Assembly: GCF_042688385.1 (NCBI RefSeq)
Contig: NZ_JBHUPY010000015.1
Span: 186,001-250,000 of the forward strand
Origin: Herpetosiphon sp042688385
GTDB lineage: Bacteria > Chloroflexota > Chloroflexia > Chloroflexales > Herpetosiphonaceae
DNA: 64,000 nucleotides
Reading direction: 5' to 3'
In this document: positions 23,714 through 31,977 of the stretch, one piece after another
Numbering within the stretch: the first letter of the stretch is position 1
Layout of the letters: every line of letters begins with the position of its first letter
Program-made: the position numbers and the translations under genes
The notes under the pieces: model-generated
Database searches by the model: none
The model's input: the letters and a program-made list of their open reading frames with translations, nothing else
Told to the model about the DNA's origin: nothing

Positions 23714-24796
23714 TTAGGCTAATTTGCGCCAGCGTTCGACATAGGGGCTGCGCTCGATCCAAAGTGCGCCGGCCCAGACGATGCCAAGCAGAATTGCTGC
23801 AATTGGCATCGTCGTCGTATAAGGAATTTCTGGCATCAAGGTATAGCGATCGCTAATCCATGCGCCAGCGTAGAACATCATTAATGTTCCGAATGCTGCA
23901 ACAAAGGGATTAATGCGATAGGTAATGCCAATATCAATCGCCAAGGCCGTACCAATAATAAACAATGGCACAAACGATGGTGGAAACTCAATGCCGCGCA
24001 GAATGTAGAACGACACAACCCGATAGATCAAATAGGTTCCGGCAACCAAGGTTGCTGTCCAGCGTCCGCGCATAATCAGGCGGGCAGCTAAGAGCACCAA
24101 AACCACCGAGGTGATCAACCACAGCGGGTAGAGCCAATCGGGCACAGGAATTGCAAAACGCTCTGGGTTGGCTCCTGCCTCGATCATCAATTCGGCATCG
24201 GCGTAGGGCTTGCCAAGGCGCATGGCTTCGATTGCGGTTACGCCATATTCTTGTTGACCCAAGGGGAATAAGAAATCTTCAAGCAAAAAGGCCCAAAAGC
24301 CAATCCCGAAGACCGTTTTAATCCGGCTATCGGGCGCTAACAGCAACCAACCACGCAACACACCCAAGAGCATCACCGCTGTGCCAAGGTAAAGCAAGGC
24401 GTGGGTCGGGCTCCAACTGGTAATATCAAGCCCAAACAAACGGTGGTTGATTAAATCTAAAGGAATTGCAATTAGGAAGATCGAAATCCCCGCCTGCATC
24501 AAGCGCAAGGTTAACCGATCGACTCCATAGCCAGTCCAAGTATGGAACATAACGAGCAACACGACGATGACCGTGCCAACCGTGTTGATCATATGCGGTG
24601 GCGCTAAATCGTCGCGCAAAAAGCGGAAGTGCCAAGCCACATCCCAGCCTGAACCCATCAATTTGAGCACAAATGCAAACAACCAAATACCATAAATGGT
24701 GTGCAGCGCCCGCGTATTTGTCGGGCGTAGTGGTTGCCCTGGTGAACTGTACGTTTGCCAAAGTGGCATCACATAGCGGTCAAGATACTGGCGCAT
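23714..24796 (-). CDS. Polytopic membrane protein of unknown function
   Basis: The 360-residue protein has about ten hydrophobic segments and no recognised signature. Conserved-looking intramembrane and loop features include LKLMGSGWDVAWHFRFLRDD near residue 45, with paired His/Asp residues, DITSWSPTHALLYLG near 140 and FWAFLLEDFLFPLGQQEYG near 190. The charged residues around the first and fourth segments suggest a channel, transporter or membrane-bound enzyme. ATG 24796 is favoured by AAAGGG upstream; upstream methionines would add a very basic, Ser/Arg-rich leader. It is convergent with the hydrolase and divergent from Dps. Confidence 0.78.
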   Translation of the reverse strand: MRQYLDRYVMPLWQTYSSPGQPLRPTNTRALHTIYGIWLFAFVLKLMGSGWDVAWHFRFLRDDLAPPHMINTVGTVIVVLLVMFHTWTGYGVDRLTLRLMQAGISIFLIAIPLDLINHRLFGLDITSWSPTHALLYLGTAVMLLGVLRGWLLLAPDSRIKTVFGIGFWAFLLEDFLFPLGQQEYGVTAIEAMRLGKPYADAELMIEAGANPERFAIPVPDWLYPLWLITSVVLVLLAARLIMRGRWTATLVAGTYLIYRVVSFYILRGIEFPPSFVPLFIIGTALAIDIGITYRINPFVAAFGTLMMFYAGAWISDRYTLMPEIPYTTTMPIAAILLGIVWAGALWIERSPYVERWRKLA

Positions 24797-25066
24797 ACGT
24801 GCAACCCTTTCTGAATTAAAACGTGTTGAAGTTCTCTCTGATCGACGTTTACTACGGTGGGGTTGTTGCAGTTTCAACAACCTAACTTTCGATGCTGATT
24901 GGAATTAAACGTTGATTGGCACATTCTATGGATGCCATCAATCCTTGTCAATCCCTTGCAACGCAAGGTGTCATGAATCGCGTTCATAATCGTGTTTTGG
25001 GTTTCATGGCACGCCATCTGCAATATTGCTCGTTAGCAAATTCTAGTTTTAAGGAGCATTCGTGCA
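24797..25066 (+). promoter_or_regulatory. Upstream region of dps with sigma-54-type promoter
   Basis: TGGCAC at 25007-25012 and CTGCA at 25018-25022 have GG and GC ten bases apart, the sigma-54 spacing; transcription would start near 25033. An inverted repeat ATGAATCGCGTTCAT (24973-24987) lies 34 bases upstream of GG and could be an activator or repressor site. The rest of this region has no gene. Confidence 0.6.
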
Positions 25067-25561
25067 ATGGATAAACGCTTAAAAACCCCAACTGATTTAG
25101 ATTCTAAAGCAACTGGCCCAGTAATTGAAGCACTCAATCGCAGTTTGGCCAATTCGTTTGCTTTGTACATGAAATATAAAAATTTCCACTGGCATTTGAC
25201 TGGTCGCCATTTCCGCGATTTACATTTGATGTTCGATGAGCATGCCAACCAGATTTTTGCCACGACCGATATTTTGGCTGAGCGTGCCCGCCGCATCGGT
25301 GGCACCTCGTTGCGCTCAATTGGTCATATCAGCGAGTTGCAAACGATCGAAGATAATAATGCTGAGTTTGTCGAGCCAGCCAATATGCTGACTGAGCTGG
25401 TGAACGATAACCAGACCTTGGTTAAAAACTTGCGCAAAGCTCACGATGTTGCCGATGAAGCCAACGATGTGGCCACCGCCAGCGAGCTTGAACCAATGAT
25501 TGACCAAGCAGAAAATCGAGTTTGGTTTCTATTTGAACTTTCTCAAGAAACCAAAGGTTAA
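25067..25561 (+). CDS. dps: Dps-family ferritin-like DNA-protection protein
   Basis: The 164-residue protein is a Dps/MrgA-type dodecameric ferritin that oxidises iron with peroxide and shields DNA. The ferroxidase signature KNFHWHLTGRHFRDLHLMFDEH (His/Asp/Glu ligands shared across the dimer interface) is intact around residues 39-60, and the four-helix bundle is of standard length. The N-terminus, DKRLKTPTDL, carries a few lysines that may bind DNA. ATG 25067 has AAGGAG ten bases upstream. Its promoter region has sigma-54 geometry and an inverted repeat, unlike the usual OxyR or Fur control. It is monocistronic, with a hairpin downstream shared with the convergent GT2 gene. Confidence 0.93.
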   Translation: MDKRLKTPTDLDSKATGPVIEALNRSLANSFALYMKYKNFHWHLTGRHFRDLHLMFDEHANQIFATTDILAERARRIGGTSLRSIGHISELQTIEDNNAEFVEPANMLTELVNDNQTLVKNLRKAHDVADEANDVATASELEPMIDQAENRVWFLFELSQETKG

Positions 25562-25596
25562 GTAAGCGAGCGAAGACATATAGATGTCTAATCAAG

Positions 25597-25636
25597 AATG
25601 GGCTGGGGCTATTTTCCCCGACCCATTTTGATTTAA
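25597..25636. terminator. Bidirectional terminator between dps and GT2
   Basis: AATGGG and CCCATT arms (25597-25602 and 25622-25627) with inner GGGG/CCCC form a hairpin followed by TTTTGATTT. It lies between convergent genes. Confidence 0.75.
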
Positions 25637-26382
25637 CCCCAATGTTTGGTTAACGCCAGATACATTTTTAACTCATACCAACCCATCACCAACGCCAAAA
25701 GCATGCCCAACAAGCCATCGCGATAGCCGCCCCAGGTGACATAACGTCGCCAAATTGTGCGCAATGGTTGCAAAACATAATTTTGGGGCTTGACCCGCAC
25801 GCCATTGCGATAAAGCGTGGCAGCCTCTGCTTGGGCATAACGCTGTTGTTTTTCGCGTAGTTCGGCCCACGATTCAATATTAATATGCTCAAGATGCTGG
25901 GTTAATTGGCCTTCGCTGCCAGCCAGTATAACCAATTCATGGACCAAGCGGCTGGGATCGTATTGGGCTTTGCTGCGTTGCACCAAGCGCAATTGACGGT
26001 CGGGATACCAACCGCCGCCACGCAAGGCTCGCCCCCAATAGCGGTTGAAGCGCGGAATCCAGTAGCCCGCGTGGCTTGGTTGGCTTGGCAAAAGCTGGCG
26101 GATTTCATGCTGCAAGCTGGGAGTTACCCGCTCGTCAGCATCTAAAAACAGCACCCACTGGCCCTTGCATTCGGCCAAAGCCCGATTGCGCTGGGCAGGA
26201 AACGACTCAAACGGCGCAGCGATCACGCGCGCGCCAGCTTGGGTGCAAAGCTCGGCGGTGCGGTCGCTGGTGCGAGGGTCGAGCAAAACCACAATTTCAT
26301 CAGCTAAATTGGCGATTGAAGCCAAAGCGGCTCCAATGTGGCGTTCTTCATCGCGCGCAATAATGGCAACAGATAACAGCAT
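25633..26382 (-). CDS. Glycosyltransferase family 2, WaaE/KdtX-like
   Basis: The 249-residue GT-A enzyme resembles the lipopolysaccharide/core-type WaaE group. The nucleotide-sugar domain begins MLLSVAIIARDEERHIGAAL, with VVLLDPRTSDRT and the FLDADERV motif (DxD-like metal site), followed by GWYPDRQLRLVQR typical of this subfamily and a C-terminal amphipathic or membrane-associated region (WGGYRDGLLGMLLALVMGWYE). Its ATG (26380-26382) lies one base after the TAA of the zinc-ribbon membrane-protein gene, so the two are translationally coupled. It would act at the cytoplasmic face of the membrane on a lipid-linked or surface glycan. Confidence 0.9.
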   Translation of the reverse strand: MLLSVAIIARDEERHIGAALASIANLADEIVVLLDPRTSDRTAELCTQAGARVIAAPFESFPAQRNRALAECKGQWVLFLDADERVTPSLQHEIRQLLPSQPSHAGYWIPRFNRYWGRALRGGGWYPDRQLRLVQRSKAQYDPSRLVHELVILAGSEGQLTQHLEHINIESWAELREKQQRYAQAEAATLYRNGVRVKPQNYVLQPLRTIWRRYVTWGGYRDGLLGMLLALVMGWYELKMYLALTKHWG

Positions 26383-26383
26383 A

Positions 26384-27187
26384 TTAACGTGGTTGCTTCT
26401 TTCGAATCAAAAAGGCAATTGACATAAGTAATGATACGATAGCGCTACAGATCATCATGAGCAAACCTGCGCCAATTTCATCAATATCGTCGCTGACTGC
26501 CGCGCCAATCAATAATAGCCCAGTAATGCCGAAAACAAATAAACTTGGCACAATATTCAAGCCACCCCAGAGGTTGCGGCGTTTGAGATAGGCCATAATG
26601 CTGAGACCTAAACTAATAACTGCGCTAGCAGGAATGCCATAAATAAATAAGGCCGCGCCTTCGTTCATCACATCTTCAGCATATTGCGGGTCGATCATCT
26701 TAAACAAGCTGATGCCTGTGCCACTGAGCACTACTAATGGCAAAAACATGCCAATCAAGATGCCCACGGCACTGAGAATCATCAAGCTAGCTGGTAAAGT
26801 GCCATTGGTTGCAGGAATTGCACGATAAATGCTTTGGCTTGGTACTGCATAGCCCATTGGCGTTTGGCCATAACCAGCTTGTGGAGCTTGGCCATAGTTT
26901 TGGGCTTGGCCATAGTTTGGTTGTTGATAGTGGTTGGGTTGAGCTGGCTGGCCATAATTGGCTGCTGGCGGCCCATAATTTGGCTGAGCTGGCGCGCCAT
27001 AATTAGCTGCTGGTGGCAGTTGGGTTGGGTTGATCGCTTGCGTTTTATCAACCGGATTCGACATTGGCGGCAGATTGGACAAGACTTGGGTTTTATCCAT
27101 GGCCGCTGGTTGGGTAATTGTCGCGCCGCACGAAGGGCAAAACTTACTATTATCGGCGATGGTTGCCGAACATTGCAAACATTGCAT
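26384..27187 (-). CDS. Zinc-ribbon membrane protein with Asn-Tyr-Gly-rich linker
   Basis: The 267-residue protein opens with a zinc ribbon (MQCLQC ... FCPSCG, four cysteines within 24 residues), continues with a disordered Pro/Gln/Asn/Tyr-rich linker of degenerate NYGQPAQP words (residues 50-120), and ends with four hydrophobic segments. Its function is unknown. The start at 27187 is chosen because AAGGAAG precedes it and because the upstream paralogue also begins with a zinc ribbon; a start at 27202 would overlap the upstream stop as ATGA. It lies between its paralogue and the coupled GT2 gene, so it may organise a membrane-bound glycosyltransferase complex, which is only a guess. Confidence 0.78.
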   Translation of the reverse strand: MQCLQCSATIADNSKFCPSCGATITQPAAMDKTQVLSNLPPMSNPVDKTQAINPTQLPPAANYGAPAQPNYGPPAANYGQPAQPNHYQQPNYGQAQNYGQAPQAGYGQTPMGYAVPSQSIYRAIPATNGTLPASLMILSAVGILIGMFLPLVVLSGTGISLFKMIDPQYAEDVMNEGAALFIYGIPASAVISLGLSIMAYLKRRNLWGGLNIVPSLFVFGITGLLLIGAAVSDDIDEIGAGLLMMICSAIVSLLMSIAFLIRKKQPR

Positions 27188-27198
27188 TGCGCTTCCTT

Positions 27199-27708
27199 TC
27201 ATTTACGGGATACCACTTGAAATAGTGTACTTGTGGTGATCAAGGTGAAACTACCAAATAAACCGAGCCATAAACCGAAAGTAGGGCTGTAACCTGAATC
27301 GTTGAATAGGATGTCAGCACCAAAGATTGTAAGAATTACCACACCAGCGATGCCTGCCAGCATTGCACCTCGTGCCAAGTTGCGGTTTTGGCTAATCAGG
27401 CACCCAATAGTGCATAAAAATGCCAGCAAGGCCACAATTAAATAACCATAACTCAGACTTGTCCATAACGAGGGCCATCCGTTGCTAGGGTTATTGACGA
27501 TCGTAAGCATGCGAAAAAATTCGCCATCGCTATCGCGTTGGGCTACGCCTAATTGGATTGCACCCAACATCAGGATCGCATCCATGAACATTGAAGCACC
27601 AAAAGCTAGCAGATTGGCACGGCTTTTGGGCTGATTGAGTTGTTTGCCACAGTAGGGGCAACTAGCGCTAACCGTTGCTAGCGTCATAGAACAAGCTGGA
27701 CATTGCAT
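27199..27708 (-). CDS. Zinc-ribbon membrane protein, paralogue
   Basis: The 169-residue protein has an N-terminal zinc ribbon (MQCPACS ... SCPYCG) and four membrane segments beginning LLAFGASMFMDAILMLGA. It shares the layout, but not the linker, of the downstream gene and probably arose with it by duplication. Function is unknown. The start at 27708 has GAGGAG upstream. It is the first gene of a three-gene operon (zinc-ribbon protein, zinc-ribbon protein, GT2). Confidence 0.78.
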   Translation of the reverse strand: MQCPACSMTLATVSASCPYCGKQLNQPKSRANLLAFGASMFMDAILMLGAIQLGVAQRDSDGEFFRMLTIVNNPSNGWPSLWTSLSYGYLIVALLAFLCTIGCLISQNRNLARGAMLAGIAGVVILTIFGADILFNDSGYSPTFGLWLGLFGSFTLITTSTLFQVVSRK

Positions 27709-27936
27709 CGTAGGCTCCTCGATTGAGATAGCTGGATCTTGAGCATTCCCTCATCACTCGATCCAAAAGTATTTATTGGTTATTCAAATCTATTGGTGAT
27801 CACCACCCTTCCGTCCCGCCTCAAGGCGGGAGACGCAGGGGGTTTTCATCCCCCTGCACCCCCTAAATGACATTTGGTGGTAGGTAAAGTGAAATCGGTT
27901 AAACCCAATGAATCATAGGAAAACCACTTTGTTTAG

Positions 27937-27975
27937 CCCCTCGCCCGCAACGTGGGAGAGGGGTTGGGGTGAGGG
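27937..27975. repeat. Half copy of the GC-rich dispersed repeat
   Basis: CCCCTCGCCCGCAACGTGGG and GGGTTGGGGTGAGGG form an incomplete element preceded by CCCAATGAATCATAGG, a decayed terminal repeat. Between 27709 and 27900 a separate hairpin, CCCGCC/GGCGGG, with a CAGGGGGTTTTCATCCCCCTG stem, is visible at 27811-27864. No gene lies in 27709-27986. Confidence 0.65.
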
Positions 27976-27986
27976 AATGTTAACTT

Positions 27987-28637
27987 CTAGGCTTGAAAAT
28001 ATTCCCAAATTACCCGATGCGTCACTGCGCGAAAGCGACCCCAATCTTGCCAATTGCCAGCAATTTCGTGGTCTTCGCTGCCGCTTAGGCTTTCGAGTTG
28101 GTCTGCCAGCGTTGGTAGATCGGCCACCTGTGGAAAGCCAAAGGCTGCGACTTGCTCCGATTCGTCAACTGCGCCCAACGTGCCGCCCAATTCGCGCAGC
28201 AAAAAGCCAAAAGTATAAAATGTTGGGCTGGGGCTGTTGGTTGGGCGATAGCTGACCGCCGCCAAAAAGCGTTCAACTTGCACATCAAGCCCTGTTTCTT
28301 CGGCGGTTTCGCGCAACAAGGCCGCATACACTGGTTCGTCGTAATTGATGCCGCCAGTTAATAAGCGAAAGCACGTGGCTGGATAGTAGGCTTTGCGGGC
28401 GCTGATAAGGCTGCCATCAAGCCGCTGCACCACCATACAAACCTCGCCATAGCGGTCGGATTTGCCAAACGGCGCAAATAAGCTTTTGATGTTAATCGCT
28501 TGTTCAGCTGGGCTAGCAGGATACTGACCATCAGGCAAAACCAAGGCTACTTGGTGCACGTGCGGCACGCCAAAGCGCGCAACTAAATCGGCTAATTCAG
28601 CGCCAACGTGGTTGGGAAGTTGAAATTGCTCAAACAT
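27987..28637 (-). CDS. NUDIX hydrolase
   Basis: The 216-residue protein contains a complete Nudix box, GGINYDEPVYAALLRETAEETGL, with all the acidic metal ligands, in the middle of a standard alpha-beta-alpha domain. An N-terminal segment of about 60 residues (LADLVARFGVPHVHQVALVLPDG) and a C-terminal segment rich in Asp/Glu precede and follow it, making it longer than MutT. The substrate is likely a nucleoside diphosphate derivative, perhaps a nucleotide sugar given the next genes, but this is inference. ATG 28637 begins MFEQFQLPNH; the upstream in-frame codons are hydrophobic and improbable. It is divergent from the GDP-sugar cluster. Confidence 0.88.
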   Translation of the reverse strand: MFEQFQLPNHVGAELADLVARFGVPHVHQVALVLPDGQYPASPAEQAINIKSLFAPFGKSDRYGEVCMVVQRLDGSLISARKAYYPATCFRLLTGGINYDEPVYAALLRETAEETGLDVQVERFLAAVSYRPTNSPSPTFYTFGFLLRELGGTLGAVDESEQVAAFGFPQVADLPTLADQLESLSGSEDHEIAGNWQDWGRFRAVTHRVIWEYFQA

Positions 28638-28718
28638 ACAAACGATCTCCAGCACAACAAAAAACCTTCTCCAGTATAGAAGATTAGGCAAGCCATGCGA
28701 ATAGGCGCAAAGCGCTTC

Positions 28719-28747
28719 TTGCCAACAATCTCAACTCGCAGTATAGT
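28719..28747 (+). promoter_or_regulatory. Promoter for the GDP-sugar cluster, likely leaderless
   Basis: TTGCCA (28719-28724), 17 bases and TATAGT (28742-28747) predict transcription from about 28754, next to ATG 28755. No ribosome site is visible before the ATG. Confidence 0.65.
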
Positions 28748-28754
28748 GCGCGCT

Positions 28755-29726
28755 ATGACACGAGCATTAATTACTGGCGCAACTGGCTTTGTTGGCCAAC
28801 ATCTTGTTCGCTATTTGCAGCAAGCAACCACATGGGAACTATGGACCTTAGGGCGCACGGCGCACCCAGAACTCCCAACGGTGCTGGCTGATCTGCTTGA
28901 TCGTTCGGCGGTAGCAACGGCGGTGGCTCAGGCGGCTCCCGATCTGGTGGTGCATTTAGCTGCCCAATCGGCGATTCCGCAATCGTTTCACGACCCTGCT
29001 GGCACATTCAATAGCAATGTGCTTGGCCAATTACACCTGTTTGAGGCGATCAAGGCTGCTCAGCTCGACCCGCTGGTGCTGGTGGTTGGCTCGAATGCGA
29101 TGTATGGCATGGCCCATCGTTCGGGCTTGCCAGCAGATGAACAAACCATGCTCTGTCCAGCCGATCCGTATGCTGTTTCCAAGGCAGCCCAAGATTTGCT
29201 GGCGGGCCAATGGTGGTATAGCCATGGCCTGAAGGTGATTCGTGCTCGGCCATTTAACCACACTGGGCCAGGCCAGCGCGCCGATTTTGTGGTGCCAGCG
29301 TTTGCCCACCAGATTGCGCGCATTGAAGCAGGCTTGCAACCGCCAGTGATTCAGGTTGGCAATCTCTCGCCCCAACGTGATTTTAGCGATGTGCGCGATG
29401 TTGTGCGCGCCTATCACTTGCTGCTCGAACGAGCGCAGCCTGGTGAGATTTATAATATTGGTGTCGGTCAGAGTGTCTCAATTCAGTCAATTCTTGATAG
29501 CCTCATTGCACTCAGTGGCCAAACGATAACGGTCGAAGTTGATCCTCAACGCTTGCGTCCGGTTGATGTGCCAATTGTGGCCTGCGACGCGACCCGTTTG
29601 CGCAGCCAAATCGGCTGGGAGCCGCACTATCGGCTTGAAGATACCCTGCGCGATATTCTTGCTGAATGGCGCAGCCACGTTGCTAGCGAGGTCGAGAGAG
29701 TTGGCTCCCACAATCACAAAACATAG
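28755..29726 (+). CDS. NAD(P)-dependent epimerase/dehydratase, GDP-6-deoxy-lyxo-hexulose reductase-like
   Basis: The 323-residue extended short-chain dehydrogenase begins with the cofactor loop ITGATGFVGQHLVRYL and carries LVVHLAAQSAIPQSF, the catalytic YAVSK pair and the substrate-loop segment RARPFNHTGPGQ, which is typical of the GDP-mannose dehydratase/GDP-4-keto-6-deoxymannose reductase (Rmd) branch. It should reduce a GDP-4-keto-6-deoxysugar, giving GDP-D-rhamnose or a related sugar. Two sugar-nucleotide genes follow immediately, the first starting 12 bases later. No separate GDP-mannose 4,6-dehydratase gene is in the window, so the partner is elsewhere or the enzyme has a different substrate. 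The assigned start is leaderless by promoter position. Confidence 0.87.
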   Translation: MTRALITGATGFVGQHLVRYLQQATTWELWTLGRTAHPELPTVLADLLDRSAVATAVAQAAPDLVVHLAAQSAIPQSFHDPAGTFNSNVLGQLHLFEAIKAAQLDPLVLVVGSNAMYGMAHRSGLPADEQTMLCPADPYAVSKAAQDLLAGQWWYSHGLKVIRARPFNHTGPGQRADFVVPAFAHQIARIEAGLQPPVIQVGNLSPQRDFSDVRDVVRAYHLLLERAQPGEIYNIGVGQSVSIQSILDSLIALSGQTITVEVDPQRLRPVDVPIVACDATRLRSQIGWEPHYRLEDTLRDILAEWRSHVASEVERVGSHNHKT

Positions 29727-29738
29727 AGGATTAACGAT

Positions 29739-30809
29739 ATGGATATTTTAGTGCTTGCCGGTGGGACTGGCTCGCGCTTGTGGCCACGCTCACGGCGCAC
29801 CAAGCCCAAGCAGTTTTTACCCTTGCTTTCAAATCGCACCATGCTCCAAGAAACCGTCGATCGGGTGCGACCGTTGATGGAAGAGGGTCGCGTTTTCGTG
29901 GTAACTGGCTCGGATTACGAGGAATTAATTCGCGAGCAGTTGAACGATGTGCCCCGCAATAACGTCATTTTAGAGCCAAGTGGCCGTGGCACGGCTTCGG
30001 CAATTGGCTTGGCTGCAATCCACATGCGGCGCTCGGCTCCCGATGCTGTGATGGCGGTGCTTAGCGCCGATCACTTGATTTTGCGCAACGAAGCCTTTCG
30101 CCAAGCCTTGCAAGCCGCCGAAGTGGCTGCCCGCGAAGGCTACTTGGTCACTTTGGGCGTAAAACCATCGTTTGCCAACACCGGCTATGGCTATATTCAA
30201 TGTGGCGACTTGATTACCGAAGCCCATAATCACAAAATTCATCGGGTGCAGCGCTTTGCAGAAAAGCCCGACCATGATACTGCCGAGCGCTATTTGGCGC
30301 AAGGCAATTATTTTTGGAACGCTGGGATTTTCGTTTGGCAAACCAAAACCTTCCTTGATGCAATTGGTCGCCACATGCCCGAATTGCGCAACCAGCTCAA
30401 TCAAGTGCAAGCTTCGTTTGGCAAATCGCGTTACCACGACACCTTGGCTCAAGTTTGGGATAATGTCGAAAATATCACGGTTGATTATGGCATTATGGAG
30501 CGTGCGCCAAATGTAGCGGTCGTGCCAGTTGATATTGGTTGGAGCGACGTTGGTGACTGGCATACCTTGACGACCTTGCTGAGCGACGATGATTCGGCGA
30601 ATGTCGTCATTGGCCCGCACGTCGAGGTCGATACCAAATCAACCTTGATTTACAGCGATTCAGGCCGCATGATCGCCACGATTGGGCTGGATGGCTTTTT
30701 GGTTGTCGATACCGGCGATGCCTTGCTGATCGCGCCGCGCGAACGCGCCCAAGATGTCAAGAAAATTGTTGATCAGTTGCGGACTGAAGGCCGCAATGAT
30801 GTGTTATAA
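29739..30809 (+). CDS. manC: Mannose-1-phosphate guanylyltransferase
   Basis: The 356-residue enzyme makes GDP-mannose from GTP and mannose-1-phosphate. Visible signatures are LAGGTGSRLWPRSRRTKPKQFLPL at the N-terminus, PSGRGTASAIGLAA, FAEKPD and NAGIFVWQ followed by DYGIMERA. It lacks the C-terminal phosphomannose isomerase domain of bifunctional ManC proteins, so it is the monofunctional form. Its ribosome site is AGAGGATTAACGAT. The 12-base gap from the reductase gene supports an operon, and the phosphomannomutase-type enzyme at 31978 would supply its substrate. The cluster as a whole feeds GDP-mannose-derived glycan synthesis. Confidence 0.93.
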   Translation: MDILVLAGGTGSRLWPRSRRTKPKQFLPLLSNRTMLQETVDRVRPLMEEGRVFVVTGSDYEELIREQLNDVPRNNVILEPSGRGTASAIGLAAIHMRRSAPDAVMAVLSADHLILRNEAFRQALQAAEVAAREGYLVTLGVKPSFANTGYGYIQCGDLITEAHNHKIHRVQRFAEKPDHDTAERYLAQGNYFWNAGIFVWQTKTFLDAIGRHMPELRNQLNQVQASFGKSRYHDTLAQVWDNVENITVDYGIMERAPNVAVVPVDIGWSDVGDWHTLTTLLSDDDSANVVIGPHVEVDTKSTLIYSDSGRMIATIGLDGFLVVDTGDALLIAPRERAQDVKKIVDQLRTEGRNDVL

Positions 30810-30824
30810 GCTATAATTGAGCGT

Positions 30825-30874
30825 GCACGGCAGCAGGTGGTTAGCAATAACCAAACCACTGCCGTGCTTTTATT
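30825..30874 (+). terminator. Terminator after manC
   Basis: GCACGGCAG (30825-30833) pairs with CTGCCGTGC (30859-30867), with an inner GGTGGTTA/TAACCA stem, followed by TTTTATT. A TATAAT at 30812-30817 lies just before it, but has no -35 partner. Confidence 0.85.
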
Positions 30875-30886
30875 GAAAGCAGATCT

Positions 30887-31867
30887 ATGCGTGCAGTTAT
30901 TTTAGTTGGCGGATTGGGCACTCGGCTGCGGCCATTGACCAACCAGCTCCCCAAGCCGTTAGTGCCAATTGCTGGCGAAGCCCTGATGAGCCGAACCTTG
31001 CGTCGTTTGCAGCGCCAAGGGGTGCGCCATGTCATTTTGGCGGTGCAATATTTGGCCGAGCAATTTTTGGCAGCCTATGGCGATGGCTCGGCGTTTGGGC
31101 TGAATTTGCAGATTGTGCAAGAACCAGAGCCATTGGGCACTGCAGGCGCAGTGCGCTATGCCCTTGAACAAACCAAATTGCTTGAGGCTGGGCCGATGTT
31201 GGTGTTGAATGGCGATGAATTAACCGATTTTGATGTGGCGCAGCTGTGGCAAGCCCATGCGCACGCTGCTGGCGTGGCGACGATTGCGGTGCGCGAAGTT
31301 GCTGATACCTCGGCGTTTGGTGTGGTAGCCAGCGACGAGCAGCAACGAGTCTATGCTTTTCAAGAAAAACCTGCGCCAGGCACGGCGCTCGCTAACACAA
31401 TTAATAGCGGAGCCTATGTGTTTGCGCCAGCAGCCTTGGCCCAGATTCCAGCGCAAGGCTTTGCAATGCTCGAACGTGATCTCTTCCCCAGTTTGTTGGC
31501 GGCTCAAGCGCCGATTTATGCCTACCAACACAGCGCCTATAGCCAAGATATTGGCACGTTGGCGGGCTATTTAGCGGCCAACGAAGCAGTCTTGATGGGT
31601 CGTCTGCCCCAAGAACCAGTGCATGGCATACAATATGCAGCAGGAGTGTGGGCTGCGGCTGATGCTCAAATCAGCCCTAGTGCGCAATTAATCGCCCCGA
31701 TTATGCTTGGGAGCGGCTGTGTGGTTGGTGAGCATGCCCGACTTGAACGGGTGGTCGCTTGGGAACGTGTTACAATTGAGGCCGCTGCAAGCTTAACCAA
31801 TGTCGCTCTTGCCAGTGATGTACTCATTGCCCACCATGCAACTGTTGAAGGTCTTGCCCTTGGTTAA
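30887..31867 (+). CDS. Sugar-1-phosphate nucleotidyltransferase with left-handed-helix tail
   Basis: This 326-residue enzyme has the ADP/GDP-glucose- or mannose-1-phosphate nucleotidyltransferase fold: VGGLGTRLRPLTNQLPKPLVPI at the start, VLNGDELTDFD for the metal site, EKPAPGTALANTINSGAYVF and a C-terminal hexapeptide-like segment (SPSAQLIAPIMLGSGCVVGEHARLERVV). It is a second, different family from ManC and probably acts on a related sugar phosphate. The gene is separated from manC by a terminator, so it may have its own promoter, but no -35 box is convincing. It precedes the phosphohexomutase gene by about 110 bases. Confidence 0.88.
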   Translation: MRAVILVGGLGTRLRPLTNQLPKPLVPIAGEALMSRTLRRLQRQGVRHVILAVQYLAEQFLAAYGDGSAFGLNLQIVQEPEPLGTAGAVRYALEQTKLLEAGPMLVLNGDELTDFDVAQLWQAHAHAAGVATIAVREVADTSAFGVVASDEQQRVYAFQEKPAPGTALANTINSGAYVFAPAALAQIPAQGFAMLERDLFPSLLAAQAPIYAYQHSAYSQDIGTLAGYLAANEAVLMGRLPQEPVHGIQYAAGVWAAADAQISPSAQLIAPIMLGSGCVVGEHARLERVVAWERVTIEAAASLTNVALASDVLIAHHATVEGLALG

Positions 31868-31977
31868 CACCATTCCAATCAACTCATCCAATTCGCTATT
31901 TCATTTGGCTTGACGAGCGATCGTCAGCAATCTCTTTTCGTGGGAACCCAATTTCAATCGCAAGCTCAGGAGCGTGT

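Noticed and set aside
30812..30817. TATAAT as a promoter for the second nucleotidyltransferase
   Set aside because: No -35 box is found at 15-19 bases upstream, and a terminator lies between it and the gene.
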